From Penaeus vannamei (lineage: Eukaryota > Arthropoda > Malacostraca > Decapoda > Penaeidae): DNA of 25,583 bases. The translations under genes were made by a program, and so were the position numbers. Each line of letters opens with the position of its first letter. Within the stretch, counting starts at the first letter, position 1. The stretch spans positions 3,908,534-3,934,116 of the forward strand of contig NC_091575.1 in NCBI RefSeq assembly GCF_042767895.1, read 5' to 3'. Shown piece by piece: positions 18,084-25,583 of the stretch. The notes beneath the pieces are model-generated. The model saw nothing but the letters and a program-made list of their open reading frames with translations. It had not been told where the DNA came from and searched no databases.

Positions 18084-21000
18084 CGATAATAAGAATACTC
18101 AACAATATTCTAATGATTTTCCTACTAATAACACTAATAATAACGACAATGATAGAAATAAAAATAAATTTAAATATATCCCGGCCATTATTGTTATTAT
18201 AATCATTATCATTATTGTTATTATCTCAAGAGTTATCATTATTGTCAATATCATTATTAAAATCATTATAATGATGAAAACGACATTAATAATTTAGATA
18301 ATGATTATTATAATGACTATATTAAGGGTAATTAGGGCAATAATGACAGTAATGATAATAATGATGATGATAATGACAATAATGATGATAATTATCATTA
18401 TAAAGCCCATCTATAATGAGAAAAAGGCTAAAAGGAGAAAAATCCCAAAAGTCGAAAAACCGGCGAAATCTAGCAAAATACAGCCTTCTGAGAGATGACT
18501 CGAAAACCCCCCTTTTTCCAGTTTAAATGATGATTATGATGATTTTACCATTAATTCTGCTAATTAGGATGATTTTGATGATAACCCCATCAATAATGAC
18601 AATAATGACGATAATAATGGTAATTATGAGAGTAATTTGGACAATAATTATGATAATAATTATACAATGATACTTATAATGATGATTTGCGTAATAATTG
18701 CAATAATAGCAATAATCAACACAATTCTAATAATTTCCTACTAATAACACTAATAATAACGACAATGATAACAGAAATAATAATAAAAGTAATTATAACA
18801 CGGCTATTATTGTTATTATAATAAATTTTATTGTTGTTATTCTTTCTAGAATTATCATTATTGCCATTATCATTATTAAAATCATTATAATAATGAAAAT
18901 GACATTAATAATTAAGATAATGATTATTATAATGACTATATTAAGGGTAATTAGGGCAATAATCACAGTAATGATAATAATGATGATGATAATGACAATA
19001 ATGATGATAATTATCATTATAAAGCCCATCTATAATGAGAAAAAGGCTAAAAGGAGAAAAATCCCAAAAGTCGAAAAACCGGCGAAATCTAGCAAAATAC
19101 AGCCTTCTGAGAGATGACTCGAAAACCCCCCTTTTTCCAGTTTAAATGATGATTATGATGATTTTAGCAATAATTCTACTAATTAGGATGATTTTGATGA
19201 TAACCCCATCAATAATGACGGTAATAATGATAATCATGCGAGTAATTAGGACAATAATTATGATAAAAATTATATAATGATAGTTATAATGATGATTTGC
19301 CTAATAATTGCGATAATAAGAATACTCAACAATATTCTAATGATTTTCCTACTAATAACACTAATAATAACGACAATGATAGAAATAAAAATAAAATTAA
19401 ATATATCCCGGCCATTATTGTTATTATAATCATTATCATTATTGTTATTATCTCAAGAATTATCATTATTGTCAATATCATTATTAAAATCATTATAATG
19501 ATGAAAATGACATTAATAATTTAGATAATGATTATTATAATGACTATATTAAGGGTAATTAGGGCAATAATGACAGTAATGATAATAATGATGATGATAA
19601 TGACAATAATGATGATAATTATCATTATAAAGCCCATCTATAATGAGAAGGAGAAAAATCCAAAAAGTCGAAAAACCGGCGAAATCTAGCAAAATACAGC
19701 CTTCTGAGAGATGAGTCGAAAACCCCCCTTTTTCCAGTTTAAATGATGATTATGATGATTTTACCATTAATTCTGCTAATTAGGATGATTTTGATGATAA
19801 CCCCATCAATAATGACAATATTGACGATAATAATGGTAATTATGAGAGTAATTTGGACAATAATTATGATAATAATTATACAATGATACTTATAATGATG
19901 ATTTGCGTAATAATTGCAATAATCAACACAATTCTAATAATTTCCTACTAATAACACTAATAATAACGACAATGATAACAGAAATAATAATAAAAGTAAT
20001 TATAACACGGCTATTATTGTTATTATAATAAATTTTATTGTTGTTATTCTTTCTAGAATTATCATTATTGCCATTATCATTATTAAAATCATTATAATAA
20101 TGAAAATGACATTAATGATTAAGATAATGATTATTATAATGACTATATTAAGGGTAATTAGGGCAATAATCACAGTAATGATAATAATGATGATGATAAT
20201 GACAATAATGATGATAATTATCATTATAAAGCCCATCTATAATGAGAAAAAGGCTAAAAGGAGAAAAATCCCAAAAGTCGAAAAACCGGCGAAATCTAGC
20301 AAAATACAGCCTTCTGAGAGATGAGTCGAAAACCCCCCTTTTTCCAGTTTAAATGATGATTATGATGATTTTAGCAATAATTCTACTAATTAGGATGATT
20401 TTGATGATAACCCCATCAATAATGACGGTAATAATGATAATCATGCGAGTAATTAGGACAATAATTATGATAAAAATTATATAATGATAGTTATAATGAT
20501 GATTTGCCTAATAATTGCGATAATAAGAATACTCAACAATATTCTAATGATTTTCCTACTAATAACACTAATAATAACGACAATGATAGAAATAAAAATA
20601 AAATTAAATATATCCCGGCCATTATTGTTATTATAATCATTATCATTATTGTTATTATCTCAAGAATTATCATTATTGTCAATATCATTATTAAAATCAT
20701 TATAATGATGAAAATGACATTAATAATTTAGATAATGATTATTATAATGACTATATTAAGGGTAATTAGGGCAATAATGACAGTAATGATAATAATGATG
20801 ATGATAATGACAATAATGATGATAATTATCATTATAAAGCCCATCTATAATGAGAAAAAGGCTAAAAGGAGAAAAATCCAAAAAGTCGAAAAACCGGCGA
20901 AATCTAGCAAAATACAGCCTTCTGAGAGATGACTCGAAAACCCCCCTTTTTCCAGTTTAAATGATGATTATGATGATTTTACCATTAATTCTGCTAATTA

Positions 21001-24000
21001 GGATGATTTTGATGATAACCCCATCAATAATGACAATAATGACGATAATAATGGTAATTATGAGAGTAATTTGGACAATAATTATGATAATAATTATACA
21101 ATGATACTTATAATGATGATTTGCGTAATAATTGCAATAATAGCAATAATCAACACAATTCTAATAATTTCCTACTAATAACACTAATAATAACGACAAT
21201 GATAACAGAAATAATAATAAAAGTAATTATAACACGGCTATTATTGTTATTATAATAAATTTTATTGTTGTTATTCTTTCTAGAATTATCATTATTGCCA
21301 TTATCATTATTAAAATCATTATAATAATGAAAATGACATTAATAATTAAGATAATGATTATTATAATGACTATATTAAGGGTAATTAGGGCAATAATCAC
21401 AGTAATGATAATAATGATGATGATAATGACAATAATGATGATAATTATCATTATAAAGCCCATCTATAATGAGAAAAAGGCTAAAAGGAGAAAAATCCCA
21501 AAAGTCGAAAAACCGGCGAAATCTAGCAAAATACAGCCTTCTGAGAGATGAGTCGAAAACCCCCCTTTTTCCAGTTTAAATGATGATTATGATGATTTTA
21601 GCAATAATTCTACTAATTAGGATGATTTTGATGATAACCCCATCAATAATGACGGTAATAATGATAATCATGCGAGTAATTAGGACAATAATTATGATAA
21701 AAATTATATAATGATAGTTATAATGATGATTTGCCTAATAATTGCGATAATAAGAATACTCAACAATATTCTAATGATTTTCCTACTAATAACACTAATA
21801 ATAACGACAATGATAGAAATAAAAATAAAATTAAATATATCCCGGCCATTATTGTTATTATAATCATTATCATTATTGTTATTATCTCAAGAATTATCAT
21901 TATTGTCAATATCATTATTAAAATCATTATAATGATGAAAATGACATTAATAATTTAGATAATGATTATTATAATGACTATATTAAGGGTAATTAGGGCA
22001 ATAATGACAGTAATGATAATAATGATGATGATAATGACAATAATGATGATAATTATCATTATAAAGCCCATCTATAATGAGAAGGAGAAAAATCCAAAAA
22101 GTCGAAAAACCGGCGAAATCTAGCAAAATACAGCCTTCTGAGAGATGACTCGAAAACCCCCCTTTTTCCAGTTTAAATGATGATTATGATGATTTTACAA
22201 TTAATTCTGCTAATTAGGATGATTTTGATGATAACCCCATCAATAATGACAATAATGACGATAATAATGGTAATTATGAGAGTAATTTGGACAATAATTA
22301 TGATAATAATTATACAATGATACTTATAATGATGATTTGCGTAATAATTGCAATAATCAACACAATTCTAATAATTTCCTACTAATAACACTAATAATAA
22401 CGACAATGATAACAGAAATAATAATAAAAGTAATTATAACACGGCTATTATTGTTATTATAATAAATTTTATTGTTGTTATTCTTTCTAGAATTATCATT
22501 ATTGCCATTATCATTATTAAAATCATTATAATAATGAAAATGACATTAATGATTAAGATAATGATTATTATAATGACTATATTAAGGGTAATTAGGGCAA
22601 TAATCACAGTAATGATAATAATGATGATGATAATGACAATAATGATGATAATTATCATTATAAAGCCCATCTTATAATGAGAAAAAGGCTAAAAGGAGAA
22701 AAATCCCAAAAGTCGAAAAACCGGCGAAATCTAGCAAAATACAGCCTTCTGAGAGATGAGTCGAAAACCCCCCTTTTTCCAGTTTAAATGATGATTATGA
22801 TGATTTTAGCAATAATTCTACTAATTAGGATGATTTTGATGATAACCCCATCAATAATGACGGTAATAATGATAATCATGCGAGTAATTAGGACAATAAT
22901 TATGATAAAAATTATATAATGATAGTTATAACGATGATTTGCCTAATAATTGCGATAATAAGAATACTCAACAATATTCTAATGATTTTCCTACTAATAA
23001 CACTAATAATAACGACAATGATAGAAATAAAAATAAAATTAAATATATCCCGGCCATTATTGTTATTATAATCATTATCATTATTGTTATTATCTCAAGA
23101 ATTATCATTATTGTCAATATCATTATTAAAATCATTATAATGATGAAAATGACATTAATAATTTAGATAATGATTATTATAATGACTATATTAAGGGTAA
23201 TTAGGGCAATAATCACAGTAATGATAATAATGATGATGATAATGACAATAATGATGATAATTATCATTATAAAGCCCATCTATAATGAGAAAAAGGCTAA
23301 AAGGAGAAAAATCCAAAAAGTCGAAAAACCGGCGAAATCTAGCAAAATACAGCCTTCTGAGAGATGACTCGAAAACCCCCCTTTTTCCAGTTTAAATGAT
23401 GATTATGATGATTTTACCATTAATTCTGCTAATTAGGATGATTTTGATGATAACCCCATCAATAATGACAATAATGACGATAATAATGGTAATTATGAGA
23501 GTAATTTGGACAATAATTATGATAATAATTATACAATGATACTTATAATGATGATTTGCGTAATAATTGCAATAATAGCAATAATCAACACAATTCTAAT
23601 AATTTCCTACTAATAACACTAATAATAACGACAATGATAACAGAAATAATAATAAAAGTAATTATAACACGGCTATTATTGTTATTATAATAAATTTTAT
23701 TGTTGTTATTCTTTCTAGAATTATCATTATTGCCATTATCATTATTAAAATCATTATAATAATGAAAATGACATTAATAATTAAGATAAGGATTATTATA
23801 ATGACTATATTAAGGGTAATTAGGGCAATAATCACAGTAATGATAATAATGATGATGATAATGACAATAATGATGATAATTATCATTATAAAGCCCATCT
23901 ATAATGAGAAAAAGGCTAAAAGGAGAAAAATCCCAAAAGTCGAAAAACCGGCGAAATCTAGCAAAATACAGCCTTCTGAGAGATGAGTCGAAAACCCCCC

Positions 24001-25583
24001 TTTTTCCAGTTTAAATGATGATTATGATGATTTTAGCAATAATTCTGCTAATTAGGATGATTTTGATGATAACCCCATCAATAATGACGGTAATAATGAT
24101 AATCATGCGAGTAATTAGGACAATAATTATGATAAGAATTATATAATGATAGTTATAATGATGATTTGCCTAATAATTGCGATAATAAGAATACTCAACA
24201 ATATTCTAATGATTTTCCTACTAATAACACTAATAATAACGACAATGATAGAAATAAAAATAAAATTAAATATATCCCGGCCATTATTGTTATTATAATC
24301 ATTATCATTATTGTTATTATCTCAAGAATTATCATTATTGTCAATATCATTATTAAAATCATTATAATGATGAAAATGACATTAATAATTTAGATAATGA
24401 TTATTATAATGACTATATTAAGGGTAATTAGGGCAATAATGACAGTAATGATAATAATGATGATGATAATGACAATAATGATGATAATTATCATTATAAA
24501 GCCCATCTATAATGAGAAAAAGGCTAAAAGGAGAAAAATCCAAAAAGTCGAAAAACCGGCGAAATCTAGCAAAATACAGCCTTCTGAGAGATGACTCGAA
24601 AACCCCCCTTTTTCCAGTTTAAATGATGATTATGATGATTTTACCATTAATTCTGCTAATTAGGATGATTTTGATGATAACCCCATCAATAATGACAATA
24701 ATGACGATAATAATGGTAATTATGAGAGTAATTTGGACAATAATTATGATAATAATTATACAATGATACTTATAATGATGATTTGCGTAATAATTGCAAT
24801 AATAGCAATAATCAACACAATTCTAATAATTTCCTACTAATAACACTAATAATAACGACAATGATAACAGAAATAATAATAAAAGTAATTATAACACGGC
24901 TATTATTGTTATTATGATAAATTTTATTGTTGTTATTCTTTCTAGAATTATCATTATTGCCATTATCATTATTAAAATCATTATAATAATGAAAATGACA
25001 TTAATAATTAAGATAATGATTATTATAATGACTATATTAAGGGTAATTAGGGCAATAATCACAGTAATGATAATAATGATGATGATAATGACAATAATGA
25101 TGATAATTATCATTATAAAGCCCATCTATAATCAGAAAAAGGCTAAAAGGAGAAAAATCCCAAAAGTCGAAAAACCGGCGAAATCTAGCAAAATACAGCC
25201 TTCTGAGAGATGAGTCGAAAACCCCCCTTTTTCCAGTTTAAATGATGATTATGATGATTTTAGCAATAATTCTACTAATTAGGATGATTTTGATGATAAC
25301 CCCATCAATAATGACGGTAATAATGATAATCATGCGAGTAATTAGGACAATAATTATGATAAAAATTATATAATGATAGTTATAATGATGATTTGCCTAA
25401 TAATTGCGATATTAAGAATACTCAACAATATTCTAATGATTTTCCTACTAATAACACTAATAATAACGACAATGATAGAAATAAAAATAAAATTAAATAT
25501 ATCCCGGCCATTATTGTTATTATAATCATTATCATTATTGTTATTATCTCAAGAATTATCATTATTGTCAATATCATTATTAA
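18084..25583 (+). repeat. A/B dimeric satellite array, right block
   Basis: Same satellite and orientation as the left block. Core anchors are at 18462, 19081, 19678, 20288, 20896, 21515, 22112, 22723, 23331, 23950, 24558 and 25177, with strict A/B alternation throughout. Dimer lengths alternate between ~1207 and ~1227 bp: 19081 to 20288 is 1207, to 21515 is 1227, to 22723 is 1208, to 23950 is 1227, to 25177 is 1227. The short form lacks 11 bp before the A core (gagaaggag in place of a longer A-rich string with ggctaaaa) and 9 bp within A (one taatagcaa-type word). The array continues past the window end. Confidence 0.95.

Noticed and set aside
17434..18297. 287-codon open frame crossing the gap.
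   Set aside because: Most of it is N; the called ends are unique non-coding DNA and satellite.

Overview
This window is eukaryotic, repeat-dominated DNA with no recognisable host protein-coding gene. I infer an arthropod, most likely a decapod crustacean such as a penaeid shrimp. The reasons are extreme microsatellite density, CCTAA-type (arthropod telomere-like) repeats, a GIY-YIG Penelope-like retroelement, a tRNA-derived SINE and a PIF/Harbinger relic. Nothing in the sequence proves the species.

Layout: (1) 1-7288 is a very AT-rich satellite array. It is built from alternating ~600-bp monomers (A and B) that form a ~1.2-kb dimeric higher-order repeat. (2) 7287-7596 is a compound microsatellite: AT, TATC-like, CT, then TA. 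(3) 7597-9364 is a second, unrelated tandem array in which long (~400 bp) and short (223 bp) versions of one unit alternate. (4) 9365-12720 is mostly unique DNA. It carries a decayed PIF/Harbinger transposase on the minus strand (11728-12178), weak plus-strand coding-like fragments (10019-10129, 10601-10768) and a diverged ~310-330-bp tandem duplication. (5) 12721-14530 holds microsatellites, an inverted diverged piece of the flanking satellite (about 13334-13510) and telomere-like repeats (13510-13652). (6) 14531-17363 is an apparently intact Penelope-like element. Two direct repeats flank one open frame that encodes a reverse transcriptase followed by a GIY-YIG endonuclease, and each repeat carries a type I hammerhead ribozyme. 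A tRNA-derived SINE with an 8-bp target duplication has inserted inside the downstream repeat, 2 nt from the ribozyme. (7) 17584-18083 is a run of exactly 500 N. (8) 18084-25583 is the same A/B satellite in the same orientation as the left array.

The only genes acting together are those of the Penelope-like element: its RT-endonuclease would copy an RNA that the two ribozymes could process. The SINE would depend on the machinery of another element. The many short Ile/Met/Asn-rich open frames in the satellite are artefacts of its ATN trinucleotide composition, not genes.
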